DNA of 53,453 nt from Muribaculaceae bacterium (GCA_017624155.1 JAGANS010000009.1:1-53453), one strand, 5' to 3'; numbered from the stretch's first letter, positions 7,893 to 16,520 are shown. Notes: generated from the letters alone by a model not told the origin. A program made the numbers and translations.

Positions 7893-8767
7893 TTTTTCTT
7901 CTTTGTGGCCGTCGACTGATCGTCGGCATATCGGCCGGGATATTCGAGATGCAGGCGCGGATGCGTCATTGCCCACAGGATAAGACCGATGCCGAGCACC
8001 ACAAAGGGGATGCTGAGCAGCTGGCCCATGTTGAGGGCCATGCCCACCTCAAAGTCGACCTGCGGATTCTTGATGAACTCTATAAAGAAGCGCGAGGCGA
8101 AAGTACCGACAAGGAAAGTGCCGAACAGCAGGCCCGGTCGTTCGCCGAGATTCTTTTTCCAGTACATCCACATCATGAGTGCGAACAGAGCCAGATAGCA
8201 CAGGGCCTCGTATATCTGTGTGGGATGGCAGGCCTGGCCTTCATAGTAGCGGTGCCACTCGGCCGAGCGGGGGAACATGAATCCCCATGGCAAGTCGGTG
8301 GCATGGCCGTAGATCTCGCTGTTCATGAGGTTACCGATGCGGATAAGGCAACCTACCAGCGCAATCGCCACGGTGAGGCGGTCGAATGTCCACAGCGGAT
8401 TGCGCTTTGTGGTGAATACAGAGTAGAGCAGCACGGCGATTATCACGCCGATGGCGCCGCCGTGGCTGGCCAGGCCGCCTTCCCATGTTGCGAGAATCTT
8501 GAGCGGATGCTGCGAGTAATAATCCCACTGATAGAAGAAGACATGACCCAGACGTGCCCCGACGACTGTGCCGACGGCTACCCATATCAGCAGTATGCCG
8601 AGCCAGCGCTCGGGAGCACCCTCGCGCCTGAACATGCTGCCGACGATATTGAATCCGAGCCAGAATCCGATGGCAAACATCAGTCCGTACCACCGTATCT
8701 CCACCGGCCACGATATTATCGTCGGGTCGGCATTCCATACTATGTAGCTGAGCATTGTATCTATCAT
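7889..8767 (-). CDS. lgt: Prolipoprotein diacylglyceryl transferase
   Basis: A 292-residue inner-membrane enzyme that moves diacylglycerol from phosphatidylglycerol to the lipobox cysteine of prolipoproteins. The reading GGLASHGGAIG places a histidine at residue 102, and RIGNLMNSEIYG gives Arg143, Asn146 and Glu151, which line up almost exactly with the essential E. coli residues (His103, Arg143, Asn146, Glu151). Seven membrane segments are expected. Its start overlaps the stop of the upstream symporter gene (ATGA) and its stop overlaps the BASS start, so three genes are tightly coupled. The C-terminus ends in a lysine run. Confidence 0.96.
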   Translation of the reverse strand: MIDTMLSYIVWNADPTIISWPVEIRWYGLMFAIGFWLGFNIVGSMFRREGAPERWLGILLIWVAVGTVVGARLGHVFFYQWDYYSQHPLKILATWEGGLASHGGAIGVIIAVLLYSVFTTKRNPLWTFDRLTVAIALVGCLIRIGNLMNSEIYGHATDLPWGFMFPRSAEWHRYYEGQACHPTQIYEALCYLALFALMMWMYWKKNLGERPGLLFGTFLVGTFASRFFIEFIKNPQVDFEVGMALNMGQLLSIPFVVLGIGLILWAMTHPRLHLEYPGRYADDQSTATKKKK

Positions 8768-10179
8768 TTACATTTTTTATCGTTTTTATCGTCAGAGCCG
8801 AAGTAGCGGCGTGTCGCTTCGCGTACCCTGCCGCTCAGCATCACTATCGTTATCATCGTGGGAATTGCCATCAGGGCGTAGAACAGGTCGCACATGCCTA
8901 CGGCGGCCTCAAGCGGCACTACGGCAAACACTATCAGCGACAGGATAAAGGCATATACATACCGCCGGGCGTTCTTTGAGCCGAACAGATATGAGGCGCA
9001 TGTCGAGCCGTAGAACGAGTATGAGAACATCGACGACATGGCGAAGCATACCACGATGAACATCAGCAGATACTCGCCGTAGGGGATGCCCCGGCTGAAA
9101 GCTGTCATCGCCACTGCCAGGCCCTGCACACCCTGTGTTTCCTGAACCTCGGGCACGCACAGCAGTATGGCTATGGCCGTGAGTGTGCACACAAGTCCCG
9201 AGTCGATACCGGGTCCGAGCATGGCTATAAGCCCCTCGCGCACGGGCTGGTTGTTGCGCGAAGCGCCATGCATGATCGATGCCGTGCCGATGCCGGCGTC
9301 GTTGACGAGGGCAGCGCGCCTGGCACCGATTATCGCTATGCCCGCCAGGGCGCCGATCCCGGCCCGCAGGTTGAACGCTTCGGTGAATATGCGCTGGAAT
9401 ACGCCGGGTACATCACCCAGTCGGGTAAGGATAATGTAAAGCACCATTAGGAAATACATGCCCACCATGAACGGAACCATCACCGACGCCACATTGGCTA
9501 TGCGCCGGATGCCGCCCAGTATCACTATCGCTACAACAGCCGCTACGGCGCAGCCGAAGAGCAATTTGTAGCTGTTGGCGTTACTGAGGCCGATGGCCGA
9601 GCCGAGTGAGCTCAGAAAGCCGCTTGATTCTATGCCCTCGGGGGTTGAAAAAGTGGCCATGAAGGCCTCGGTGAGCTGATTGGCATTCATTATGCACAGT
9701 GTGCCGAACAGGCCGGCTACGGCAAAGAACTTGGCCATCGGTGTCCATTTCGGGCCGAGGCCCTGGGTGATTATGTGCATCGGGCCGCCCTGCGGGTTGC
9801 CCTTGTCGTCCTTGCCCTTGTACATGATAGCAAGGACGCCCTCGTGATACTTGGTGGCCATGCCTACGATGGCGCTTACCCACATCCAGAATATTGAGCC
9901 GGGACCGCCGACTACAAGTGCGATGGCTACGCCGGCGATGTTGCCGAGCCCTACGGTGGCGGCTATGACGCTTGCCAGCGCCTGGGCCGAGGATATCTGG
10001 CCGTTCTTGCTGTCATTCTTGGTACGCAGCTCCCTGATTGCGGCCGGCAGCCGTCGCAGCGACACGAAGCCCGAGCTGAGCAACAGGTACAGTCCGCCGC
10101 CGATTAGTAGAAAAAAAAGCGGGTAGCCGCACAGGAAGTCGGCCACCGCCACTATGTATTTGCCGATATTGTCGAGCAT
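8764..10179 (-). CDS. Alanine/glycine:cation symporter (AGCS family)
   Basis: The 471-residue protein has about eleven membrane helices and the AGCS signature: ATVGLGNIAGVAIALVVGGP near residues 70-90, GGPMHI (about 130), and AALVNDAGIGTASIMHGASR (about 288-307). Family members take up alanine or glycine with Na+ or H+. It precedes lgt with a 4-base overlap and lies 43 bases after the sigma-factor gene, so it may be the second gene of a sigma-AGCS-lgt-BASS-crp transcript. Amino-acid preference is inferred only from the family. Confidence 0.92.
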   Translation of the reverse strand: MLDNIGKYIVAVADFLCGYPLFFLLIGGGLYLLLSSGFVSLRRLPAAIRELRTKNDSKNGQISSAQALASVIAATVGLGNIAGVAIALVVGGPGSIFWMWVSAIVGMATKYHEGVLAIMYKGKDDKGNPQGGPMHIITQGLGPKWTPMAKFFAVAGLFGTLCIMNANQLTEAFMATFSTPEGIESSGFLSSLGSAIGLSNANSYKLLFGCAVAAVVAIVILGGIRRIANVASVMVPFMVGMYFLMVLYIILTRLGDVPGVFQRIFTEAFNLRAGIGALAGIAIIGARRAALVNDAGIGTASIMHGASRNNQPVREGLIAMLGPGIDSGLVCTLTAIAILLCVPEVQETQGVQGLAVAMTAFSRGIPYGEYLLMFIVVCFAMSSMFSYSFYGSTCASYLFGSKNARRYVYAFILSLIVFAVVPLEAAVGMCDLFYALMAIPTMITIVMLSGRVREATRRYFGSDDKNDKKCK

Positions 10180-10222
10180 ATTTCTTTAGATTAGGGGTAT
10201 ACTGCCGACGCCCCGTTGCTGA

Positions 10223-10813
10223 TCAGTGTGTGAGCGCTATGTCGCTTTCCTGAGCCATGCGGCGCAGGTTCAGTATGGCGTATCTCATGCGTCCGAGGGC
10301 GGTATTGATACTTACGCCGGTCTTCTCTGCTATCTCCTTGAAGCTGAGGTTGCGGTAGTAGCGCATCACCAGCACCTGCATCTGAGCGAAGGGGAGGGCC
10401 TTGATGAGGCGGCGTATGTCGTCGCGTATCTGCAGGTCCACAAGCTCGTCCTCGATGGTGTCGCCGCTGAGATCCTTGCGGTTGAGGATGTCAAAGTTGC
10501 CGTCGTCGGTCGAAACGGTCGGCTCGGCGTTTTCGCGGCGGAAGTGGTCCACCACGAGGTTGCGTGCTATGCGGAACAGCCAGTTGGCAAACTTGCCGTT
10601 CTCGGTATAATTTCCGTTCTTGATGGTGACGATCGCCTTGACGAAAGTTTCCTGAAATATATCTTCGGCCAGCTGTGCGTTGTTGCATTGCTGGTATATG
10701 TAGCTCAAGAGACGGCTCTGATGACGTTGCAGCAACGCGTCAAAAGCTTCGTGATTGCCGTTAGCGTATTGTTGCACCAACTTGTCGTCGGTGAGCTGGG
10801 CTAATTTATGCAT
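10223..10813 (-). CDS. ECF-type RNA polymerase sigma factor
   Basis: A 196-residue sigma-70 family protein. Region 2 is seen at about 20-95 (LAEDIFQETFVKAI, FANWLFRIARNLVVDHFRRE) and region 4 at about 130-185 (LPFAQMQVLVMRYYRNLSFKEIAEKTGVSINTALGRMRYAI). No anti-sigma gene is adjacent, unlike the sigma/FecR pairs common in this phylum, so it resembles the stand-alone class. A -7 element lies about 110 bases upstream, giving a long leader. Which promoters it reads cannot be told. Confidence 0.92.
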   Translation of the reverse strand: MHKLAQLTDDKLVQQYANGNHEAFDALLQRHQSRLLSYIYQQCNNAQLAEDIFQETFVKAIVTIKNGNYTENGKFANWLFRIARNLVVDHFRRENAEPTVSTDDGNFDILNRKDLSGDTIEDELVDLQIRDDIRRLIKALPFAQMQVLVMRYYRNLSFKEIAEKTGVSINTALGRMRYAILNLRRMAQESDIALTH

Positions 10814-10922
10814 TTCTATTCCTTTGTTTTGTATTAGAGTAGATATGTGCGATAGGCTGTGAGGTTTATATGTAAGTGGGAAAATTGGTTTAATATATAA
10901 TCAATATGATTGCTTTTGGAAT

Positions 10923-10931
10923 GCAAAGTTA
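10923..10931 (-). promoter_or_regulatory. -7 promoter element for the sigma-factor gene
   Basis: Minus strand TAACTTTGC. The start would lie near 10917, about 104 nt before the ATG at 10813. The leader is A+T-rich with no clear hairpin. Confidence 0.55.
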
Positions 10932-11041
10932 CTAAAAAATAGGATTGTCTGCAATAAAATGCAGGCCTAATGATAAATTTTAACTATTCTTATGCAATAA
11001 TTGAAAAATTGTACGTTGCGGCGGGGCTGAGGTCGCGGGTA

Positions 11042-12439
11042 TCAGAATGCGTTCTTCTCGCCCTTGACGGCGTTTACCACCGTGCGTGCCATGATTTTTA
11101 TGTCGAGGAGGATGTTCCAGTGCTCTATGTACCACACATCGAATTCCACACGCTTCTCCATCTTCCACAGTTCGTCGGTGAGGCCGCGATAGCCGTTTAC
11201 CTGTGCCCATCCGGTGATGCCGGGCTTCACGAGGTGGCGCACCATATATTGGTCTACAATCTTGGAGTATTCCTCGGTATGCCTGAGCATGTGGGGGCGA
11301 GGGCCTACTATCGACATGTCGCCCTTGAGAACATTGATGAACTGTGGCAGCTCGTCAAGGCTGCTGTGGCGCAGAAATTCGCCGAGCCGGGTCTTGCGCG
11401 GGTCATTCTTTGTGGCCTGTGCCTTGTCGGCATCGTTGTTGACACGCATCGTGCGGAATTTGAGGCAGCCGAAGGGCTTGCCTTTGTATCCCGTGCGCTG
11501 CTGGCAGAAGTATACCGGTCCCGGCGACGTGAGCTTGATGGCTATGGCTATCGGTATGTATACGAGCGGGTAAAAACACAGGAACAGCGACGACACCACG
11601 ATGTCGAAGGTGCGCTTCACGATGCGGTTGACGGGCTTGCGCAGCGGGTTGCGCCGTATCGTGAGCACCGGTACAGGGCCTATGTTCTGTATCTGGAAAT
11701 CGCGTGCTATGTAGCGGGAGATCTGCGGTACATAGAAAAATTCAACCACATTGTCGTCGGCGATCTTCACTACACGTGTCAGAATGTCGTCGTGTCCGGG
11801 CATCGTGAAGTAGATCTGATCTACCGAATTGTCCCTGACGAAGCGTCCCAGGTCCTCGATGTTGCCGCAATAGCGTCCCGCGAAATCGGGACGCCATTCA
11901 TGGTCGAAGAAACCAAGAACTTTGTAGCCGAAGCCCGGGTCGTTCTGCATGGCCTCGTACAGGCGCCGTGCCGTGGCGTTGGTGCCTACGATTACCACCC
12001 GGGTGAAGTTCATGCCGCGCCGGCGGTAGGACTTGATGTACCATCTCGACAGCAGCGACCATAGTTCAAGTGCGAGCAGCAGCAAAGAGTAGTAGCAGGA
12101 ATATACCTCGATGCCGAGCGGCCTGATGTCGAGCAAGGCGGTGAAGGCCAGGAAGAAGAGCATGTGCAGCCCTGTCGATACGAGCACATGCAGCATGGTG
12201 CGGTCAAACTGCATCGATCTGAATACCGACGACTCCATGCGGGTCTCGCGTATGGCCACAGGCACGAAACTGAGGTTGACGAGCAGCCACAGCAGCCATT
12301 GTGGTGTAGAGCCTTGGCAAACAGCCGGGTACAGATAGAGCGTGAACCCGAATATCAGATTCACGATTGCCCAGTCGGCCAGCAGCAGCACCGGCCTTAC
12401 GTATTTACCCAATAAAAGACGTCGCTTTTTGGCAATCAC
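11042..12439 (-). CDS. Undecaprenyl-phosphate glycosylphosphotransferase (WcaJ/WbaP type)
   Basis: A 465-residue polyisoprenyl-phosphate hexose-1-phosphate transferase. About four N-terminal helices (1-115) are followed by a soluble nucleotide-binding-like domain (VVIVGTNATARRLYEAM near 145-160), one helix, and the C-terminal catalytic domain (KRTFDIVVSSLFL, KFRTMRV, LRHSSLDELPQFINVLKGDM, SIVGPRPHM). It loads the first sugar phosphate on undecaprenyl phosphate to start capsule or exopolysaccharide. The start is a GTG; no ATG lies upstream in frame. No polysaccharide cluster surrounds it, so it appears to be a stand-alone initiator. Confidence 0.9.
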   Translation of the reverse strand: MIAKKRRLLLGKYVRPVLLLADWAIVNLIFGFTLYLYPAVCQGSTPQWLLWLLVNLSFVPVAIRETRMESSVFRSMQFDRTMLHVLVSTGLHMLFFLAFTALLDIRPLGIEVYSCYYSLLLLALELWSLLSRWYIKSYRRRGMNFTRVVIVGTNATARRLYEAMQNDPGFGYKVLGFFDHEWRPDFAGRYCGNIEDLGRFVRDNSVDQIYFTMPGHDDILTRVVKIADDNVVEFFYVPQISRYIARDFQIQNIGPVPVLTIRRNPLRKPVNRIVKRTFDIVVSSLFLCFYPLVYIPIAIAIKLTSPGPVYFCQQRTGYKGKPFGCLKFRTMRVNNDADKAQATKNDPRKTRLGEFLRHSSLDELPQFINVLKGDMSIVGPRPHMLRHTEEYSKIVDQYMVRHLVKPGITGWAQVNGYRGLTDELWKMEKRVEFDVWYIEHWNILLDIKIMARTVVNAVKGEKNAF

Positions 12440-12463
12440 GCTATAAGACAGATATATAATGAA

Positions 12464-12501
12464 AAGGCGGAAGGTGTGGTGATGCAGGCGCCTTCCGCCT
12501 T
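12464..12501 (-). terminator. Terminator of the DUF349 gene
   Basis: AAGGCGGAAGG (12464-12474) and CCTTCCGCCTT (12491-12501) form a perfect 11-bp stem; on the minus strand it runs into TTTTC. It sits 18 bases past the stop at 12519 and just upstream of the GTG of the next gene. Confidence 0.8.
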
Positions 12502-12518
12502 AATGTATTCAGGTAGTA

Positions 12519-14372
12519 TCAGAGTTTTGCGTCGAGGAGTCTGATCTTTTCCTCGAGGTCGGTGATGTCGGCGCGCAGAGCGTCGGCTTTACGCTCGAAT
12601 TCCTGGAGCATCGAATTGCCCGATTTGCTCTTCGACGAGAGGAAGCCGAGGTTGTTTTCGTATGTGCGTAGGTCCTGACGGCGTCCTTCCAAAGCACGCA
12701 TCAGGCGCTCGCGTTCGCGCAGCAGTTTCTGCCGGTCGCCTTCGATCGACGAGATATCCTCGGTGAAGCGTTCCATACGGTCGCGGTTGCGGCGCATGTT
12801 GAGCATGTCGCGCAGGGCGTCCACCTTGCTGCGGAACTGGTCGTAAACCTTGTCTTTGTCGCGGAAAGGAACGTGTCCGATCTGCTTCCACTGCTCCTGA
12901 AGTTCGCGGAGTGTGGCCAGTGCTTCCTCGCGTGGTGTGTCTTCGGTGATCTCGCCGAGGCGGGCGATGATCTCGCGCTTGGCCCGCAGATTGTCGGTCT
13001 CGGCGCGGCGTGTGCCGGCTCCGGCCTTTTTCTTGGCCTCGAAGAATGCGTCGCAGGCCTTCTGGAAGCGGGCCCACACTGCGTCGCTGTATTTCTTGGC
13101 GACAGTGCCTATCGTTTTCCATTCCTTCTGCATGGCTACGAATTCCTCGGTCGCGGTTTTCCATTCGGTGGAGTCGCAGAGGGCCTCGGCGCGCTCGGCC
13201 AGTGCGGTCTTGCGGGCGAGGTTGTTGGCGAGCTCCTCGCGTGTGGAGTGGAAGAATTCGGCCTTGGCTGCGAAGAATTTGTCGCACAGCTCGCGGAAGC
13301 GTGCAAATAGGGCCTTGTTCATCTTGCGCGAAGCGAAGCCGAATGAGCGCCACTGCTGCTGCAGTTCCATTACGGCCTTGGTGGCCTCGTCCCAGGCGGC
13401 AAATGTCTTGAGCGAGCCGAGGTCCATTGCCTCGAGCTTTTCGCACAGTGCGGCCTTGCCGGCCTCGTTCTCGGCCTCGCGGGCCTTGCGGGTCTCGAAA
13501 TATGCCTGATAGCGCTTGTTCACCTCGGCGGATGCGGCCTTGAACTTGTCCCATATCTCCTCGCGGAATTCCTTGGCTACAGGACCGGCCTGACGCCATT
13601 TGTTATGCAGTTCCTGCAGGCGGCGGTAAGCTGTGATGACGTCCTCCTCGGTGGCAAGGGCTACGGCCTCGGCAAGGAGCAGCTGCTTGGTGTCGAGATT
13701 TTTCTTGAAGTCGTAGTCGCGCAGCTCCTTGTTGATCTTCAGATTGTCGGAGAAGCGTTCGCGGGCGTCCTGGAATCGCTTCCATATCGATGTCTCCTCG
13801 GTCGCGGGCACCTCGCCGAGGGCGTTGAACTCGTCCTGCAGCTCGCGGTAGCGGGGGAATGTGCGGTTCACATTGTCGGTATCCTCGGCGAGCGACAGTA
13901 TTTCGTTTATAATTTCTTCCTTGCGGCGCAGGTTCTCGGCTTTTTCAGCCTCGACGCGTGCGGCATATTCAGCCTTTTTCTCGCGAATCTGTGTGAGGAG
14001 GGCCTTGAACTCCTCATCATCGGGCAGCTCGGCTTCGGGCTGCCCGTCGTTGTCGGCTGTGGCCTTACGGAAAGCGTTGTACTGGTGGCGCAGATGACGG
14101 ATGCAGTCGGTGGTGATGTCGGCTGCCTCCATGGCGAGTACGGTCTTTGCGGCATCGAGCAGGGCATCGCGTGTCAGCGGTGCGCTCACGTTGTCGCAGG
14201 TTTCTTCTTCGAGGCCTTCGCTCATCTCGTCCTCGGCAGCAGCCTCGGGGTCAAGATTGTCGACTGTCTCAATTTCAGTAGTTGTGTCCTCGGCGCTCTC
14301 GCTTGCAGGTGCCGGTTGGGGAGTCAGTTCTTCAGCGCTTTGGGCTTCTGAAGAGGGATCACGCATTTCCAT
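12519..14372 (-). CDS. DUF349-repeat protein
   Basis: A 617-residue, highly charged, helix-rich protein. After an acidic N-terminal 70 residues it carries several copies of a roughly 70-residue helical unit with recurring W-K-x-x-G-x-V-x-x-K signatures (NKWRQAGPVAKEFREEIWDK, QQQWRSFGFASRKMNKALFA, KEWKTIGTVAKKYSDAVWAR, EQWKQIGHVPFRDKDKVYDQ), which is the DUF349 repeat. The C-terminal 80 residues look like a coiled coil. Such proteins are common in Bacteroidota and have no settled function. It is a single-gene unit with its own terminator. No signal peptide, so cytoplasmic. Confidence 0.88.
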   Translation of the reverse strand: MEMRDPSSEAQSAEELTPQPAPASESAEDTTTEIETVDNLDPEAAAEDEMSEGLEEETCDNVSAPLTRDALLDAAKTVLAMEAADITTDCIRHLRHQYNAFRKATADNDGQPEAELPDDEEFKALLTQIREKKAEYAARVEAEKAENLRRKEEIINEILSLAEDTDNVNRTFPRYRELQDEFNALGEVPATEETSIWKRFQDARERFSDNLKINKELRDYDFKKNLDTKQLLLAEAVALATEEDVITAYRRLQELHNKWRQAGPVAKEFREEIWDKFKAASAEVNKRYQAYFETRKAREAENEAGKAALCEKLEAMDLGSLKTFAAWDEATKAVMELQQQWRSFGFASRKMNKALFARFRELCDKFFAAKAEFFHSTREELANNLARKTALAERAEALCDSTEWKTATEEFVAMQKEWKTIGTVAKKYSDAVWARFQKACDAFFEAKKKAGAGTRRAETDNLRAKREIIARLGEITEDTPREEALATLRELQEQWKQIGHVPFRDKDKVYDQFRSKVDALRDMLNMRRNRDRMERFTEDISSIEGDRQKLLRERERLMRALEGRRQDLRTYENNLGFLSSKSKSGNSMLQEFERKADALRADITDLEEKIRLLDAKL

Positions 14373-14510
14373 AGGGAGTAATGATGCTGTTAATGGTTAA
14401 TCTTGTATCGACATGCCCGCAGGCATATCGCGCTCCAAATTTAGTTATATTTTTTTAAATCGCAAAAAATAATATTAAAAATTCGGCATAATATTAAAAT
14501 ATGTTAAATT

Positions 14511-14537
14511 ATAGTACTTGGTATTGCATAGTACTAT
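14511..14537. promoter_or_regulatory. Palindromic operator candidate for the PadR-family regulator
   Basis: ATAGTACT (14511-14518) and AGTACTAT (14530-14537) are perfect inverted copies 11 bases apart; the right half is itself part of the palindrome ATAGTACTAT. They bracket the TTG at 14524-14526 and lie just upstream of the -7 element, where a bound PadR dimer would block polymerase. Autorepression is inferred from position. Confidence 0.6.
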
Positions 14538-14555
14538 AAAGCGCCGTAACTTTGC
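14524..14555 (+). promoter_or_regulatory. Promoter of the padR-pspC operon
   Basis: TTG at 14524-14526 and TAACTTTGC at 14547-14555 are separated by 20 bases, as in Bacteroidota promoters. Initiation near 14562 gives a leader of about 20 nt before the ATG at 14582. Confidence 0.65.
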
Positions 14556-14581
14556 CGGCGTAAAACTCTTCTCAAGCTAAT

Positions 14582-14920
14582 ATGAATATCGAAAATCTGA
14601 AATCACAGATGCGCAAAGGGATGCTGGAGTTCTGCGTACTCCTCATCCTGCGGCAGCGGGCCGCGTATGCCTCGGAGATGATCGCGGCGCTCAAGGATGC
14701 GCATCTCATCGTTGTCGAGGGCACCCTGTATCCGCTGCTCACACGGCTCAAGAACGACGGGCTGCTCGCCTACGAGTGGCAGGAATCCACATCGGGTCCA
14801 CCCCGCAAGTATTACAGCCTCACGCCGCTCGGAGAGCAGTTTCTGCAGCAGCTCTCGGCGTCATGGAAAGAAATATCCGATTCAATCAACCATCTTAACA
14901 ATCCCTCCTTAATAAAATGA
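14582..14920 (+). CDS. PadR-family winged-helix repressor
   Basis: A 112-residue protein of the short PadR class. The winged helix spans about 8-85, with GMLEFCVLLILRQRAAYASE (helix 1 and 2), IVVEGTLYPLLTRLKNDGLL (recognition helix and turn) and the wing ESTSGPPRKYYSLTPLGEQF. These proteins dimerise through the C-terminal helix and repress adjacent genes, often in response to membrane or drug stress. Its stop overlaps the pspC start (ATGA), and an inverted repeat lies over its own promoter, so it probably represses this operon. Confidence 0.92.
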   Translation: MNIENLKSQMRKGMLEFCVLLILRQRAAYASEMIAALKDAHLIVVEGTLYPLLTRLKNDGLLAYEWQESTSGPPRKYYSLTPLGEQFLQQLSASWKEISDSINHLNNPSLIK

Positions 14921-16047
14921 AAAAAACATTTCCTGTAAATATCAACGGCTCGATATTTTACATTGACGAAGACGCTTATCAGCTGCTCAATACCTACCTC
15001 GACCAGCTCCGCAAGGCCTTCCCCGGCAAGGAGGGCAAAGAAATCATCGCTGACATCGAGGGCCGCATAGCCGAGCTTTTCAACGAGATAATATCCAAGG
15101 GCTCGCATGTGATCAATATCGCCGACACTAACCGGGTGATCGAACAGCTCGGCCGCCCCGACGACCTCAGCGGCGATGCCGGCGCCGATGATGCCGACAA
15201 AAAACCTGCCGGTGAGGCCGCTGATCCTAACACAGGCTCCACTCCTCCGCCCTTCAACGGAGCACCCCAGTCGGCCCCTGTGCGCAAGCGCCTCTATCGC
15301 GACGAACGCAACAAGGTGTTCGGCGGTGTGCTCTCGGGTGTCGCCTGCTACTTCGGCCTTAATACCAACATCCTGCGTCTGCTTGTGATACTGCTGGCAA
15401 TATTCACAAAGGTCTTCCCGCTGGTGATAGTCTACCTTATCGCATGGATGATCATACCGCCGGCACGCACTCCGCGTCAGATCCTCGAGATGACAGGCAC
15501 ACCGGTCAATCTCGGCAGCCTCGGCAAGACCATCCTCGGCACCTACGACAACTCAGCCGCTTCGCAAAACAATAATTTCTTTCAGACATTCTTCTCTATC
15601 CTCGGCAAGATTATCCTGATAATCGTAGGCCTTATGGCCGGGGGCATAGCTATCGGATTCCTCACCTTGTGCATCGCAAGCATCTGCGGCGTGATAATAT
15701 ACAGCGGCTGGGGCAGTATCCAGCTGCTCGACCAGATCGACATGTTCCCCGCCGCGGCGCATCCTGTGCTCGGCTCGATAGGTGTGGTACTGATGTGCAT
15801 CGCCGTCATCATTCCCTGCATAGCCCTGATATGGGGCGCGTGCTGCCTCGTGTTCAAGACCCGCGGCGCTTCGCGCAATGTCATAATCACGGCTTCGGTC
15901 CTCGAACTGTTGCTTATCGTGGCGGCCGTCGTAGCCTTGTCGGTAGCCAATATCGAGCCTACATTCGGCCATCACATAGCCTCGGCAGGCCAACTCTCCA
16001 CCGCCATAACAGGCACAGCCTCATTCTTCTCTCTCCAACTCTCATAA
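14917..16047 (+). CDS. PspC-domain membrane protein
   Basis: A 376-residue protein. The N-terminal 85 residues (MKKTFPVNINGSIFYIDEDA, then KEIIADIEGRIAELFNEI) form a small cytoplasmic domain common to Bacteroidota PspC proteins. A proline/alanine linker leads to a PspC domain at about 123-182 (KRLYRDERNKVFGGVLSGVA, then two membrane segments). Four more hydrophobic segments follow at about 220-255, 280-310 and 325-350. PspC domains sense envelope stress in the phage-shock response; the link with a PadR repressor suggests an envelope-stress operon. No pspA gene is nearby. Confidence 0.87.
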   Translation: MKKTFPVNINGSIFYIDEDAYQLLNTYLDQLRKAFPGKEGKEIIADIEGRIAELFNEIISKGSHVINIADTNRVIEQLGRPDDLSGDAGADDADKKPAGEAADPNTGSTPPPFNGAPQSAPVRKRLYRDERNKVFGGVLSGVACYFGLNTNILRLLVILLAIFTKVFPLVIVYLIAWMIIPPARTPRQILEMTGTPVNLGSLGKTILGTYDNSAASQNNNFFQTFFSILGKIILIIVGLMAGGIAIGFLTLCIASICGVIIYSGWGSIQLLDQIDMFPAAAHPVLGSIGVVLMCIAVIIPCIALIWGACCLVFKTRGASRNVIITASVLELLLIVAAVVALSVANIEPTFGHHIASAGQLSTAITGTASFFSLQLS

Positions 16048-16084
16048 TGCATTAGGTTAATAATTGCAATTCATAAACTTTGGG

Positions 16085-16118
16085 GCCGTCGGTATTGCGA
16101 AATATCGGCGGCTTTTTT
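16085..16118 (+). terminator. Terminator of the padR-pspC operon
   Basis: GCCGTCGGTATT and AATATCGGCGGC pair as a 12-bp stem with two G-U pairs around a GCGA loop, followed directly by six T residues. It lies 38 bases past the pspC stop codon. Confidence 0.88.
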
Positions 16119-16188
16119 CAGAGTTCTACAATAAACCGACAATGTCTGCGTTATAATAACAAACCACATCTAATAACCATAATTGCCT

Positions 16189-16353
16189 ATGAAGAAAAGC
16201 TCTACTCCAACATTCGGTTCGGCTGCCGTTATCAGCCGCGCGAGCGCCTCAGGCCTCTCGCCACGCACATCCACAATCGCTTTTCTCCGCCAGTTCGCGA
16301 GGGCATACCGTCCCGCTCCGGTCTCGGCGATGCCGGGGATTGTGCTTAACTGA
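16189..16353 (+). CDS. Small 54-residue protein of unknown function
   Basis: An ATG-started frame of 54 codons lies alone between two strong terminators. The product starts MKKSSTPTFGSAAVISRASA, is rich in Ser, Ala and basic residues, has a central STIAFLRQFARAYRP segment that could form an amphipathic helix, and ends PGIVLN. No signal peptide or membrane helix. From memory, similar short proteins with an FLRQFARAY core and a VLN end occur in other Bacteroidales, but this was not checked. The isolated transcription unit supports a real gene rather than a chance frame. No TAnnTTTG box was found in the 70 bases upstream. Confidence 0.65.
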   Translation: MKKSSTPTFGSAAVISRASASGLSPRTSTIAFLRQFARAYRPAPVSAMPGIVLN

Positions 16354-16383
16354 CCTCAGAGTCCGTAAAAACCGAAAACCCAG

Positions 16384-16418
16384 AGGGCACTGAAAAAGTA
16401 ATCACTTTTCAGTGCCCT
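16384..16418 (+). terminator. Hairpin terminator after the small gene
   Basis: AGGGCACTGAAAAAGT (16384-16399) and ACTTTTCAGTGCCCT (16404-16418) pair almost perfectly, one A bulged, around a 4-nt loop. The A/T run is inside the stem. It lies 30 bases past the small gene's stop. Confidence 0.7.
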
Positions 16419-16476
16419 TCACTTAATCATATAAGCCGGCAGGGGATGGGTTATAGTTTGGGTTTAGGGTTTAGGC

Positions 16477-16520
16477 TTTAGATATGTCGACAACTTAAAC
16501 CTTCAACCTAAACCCTAAAC
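16477..16520 (+). repeat. 44-bp direct repeat, left copy
   Basis: Starts TTTAGATATGTCGACAACTT and ends CCTAAACCCTAAAC. It matches 16766-16809 at 43 of 44 positions, in the same orientation, 289 bases apart. Preceded by GGGTTTAGGGTTTAGG (16460-16475), the inverse of its own end. The two copies frame the stem-loop block at 16569-16733. Confidence 0.9.

Noticed and set aside
7893-7976. Longer BASS transporter start
   Set aside because: It lies inside lgt, and the ATG at 7892 overlaps the lgt stop as expected.
16441-16520. TTTAGGG-like units as telomeric repeats
   Set aside because: They occur only a few times beside a dispersed repeat and there is no sign of a linear end; similarity to telomere units is coincidental.
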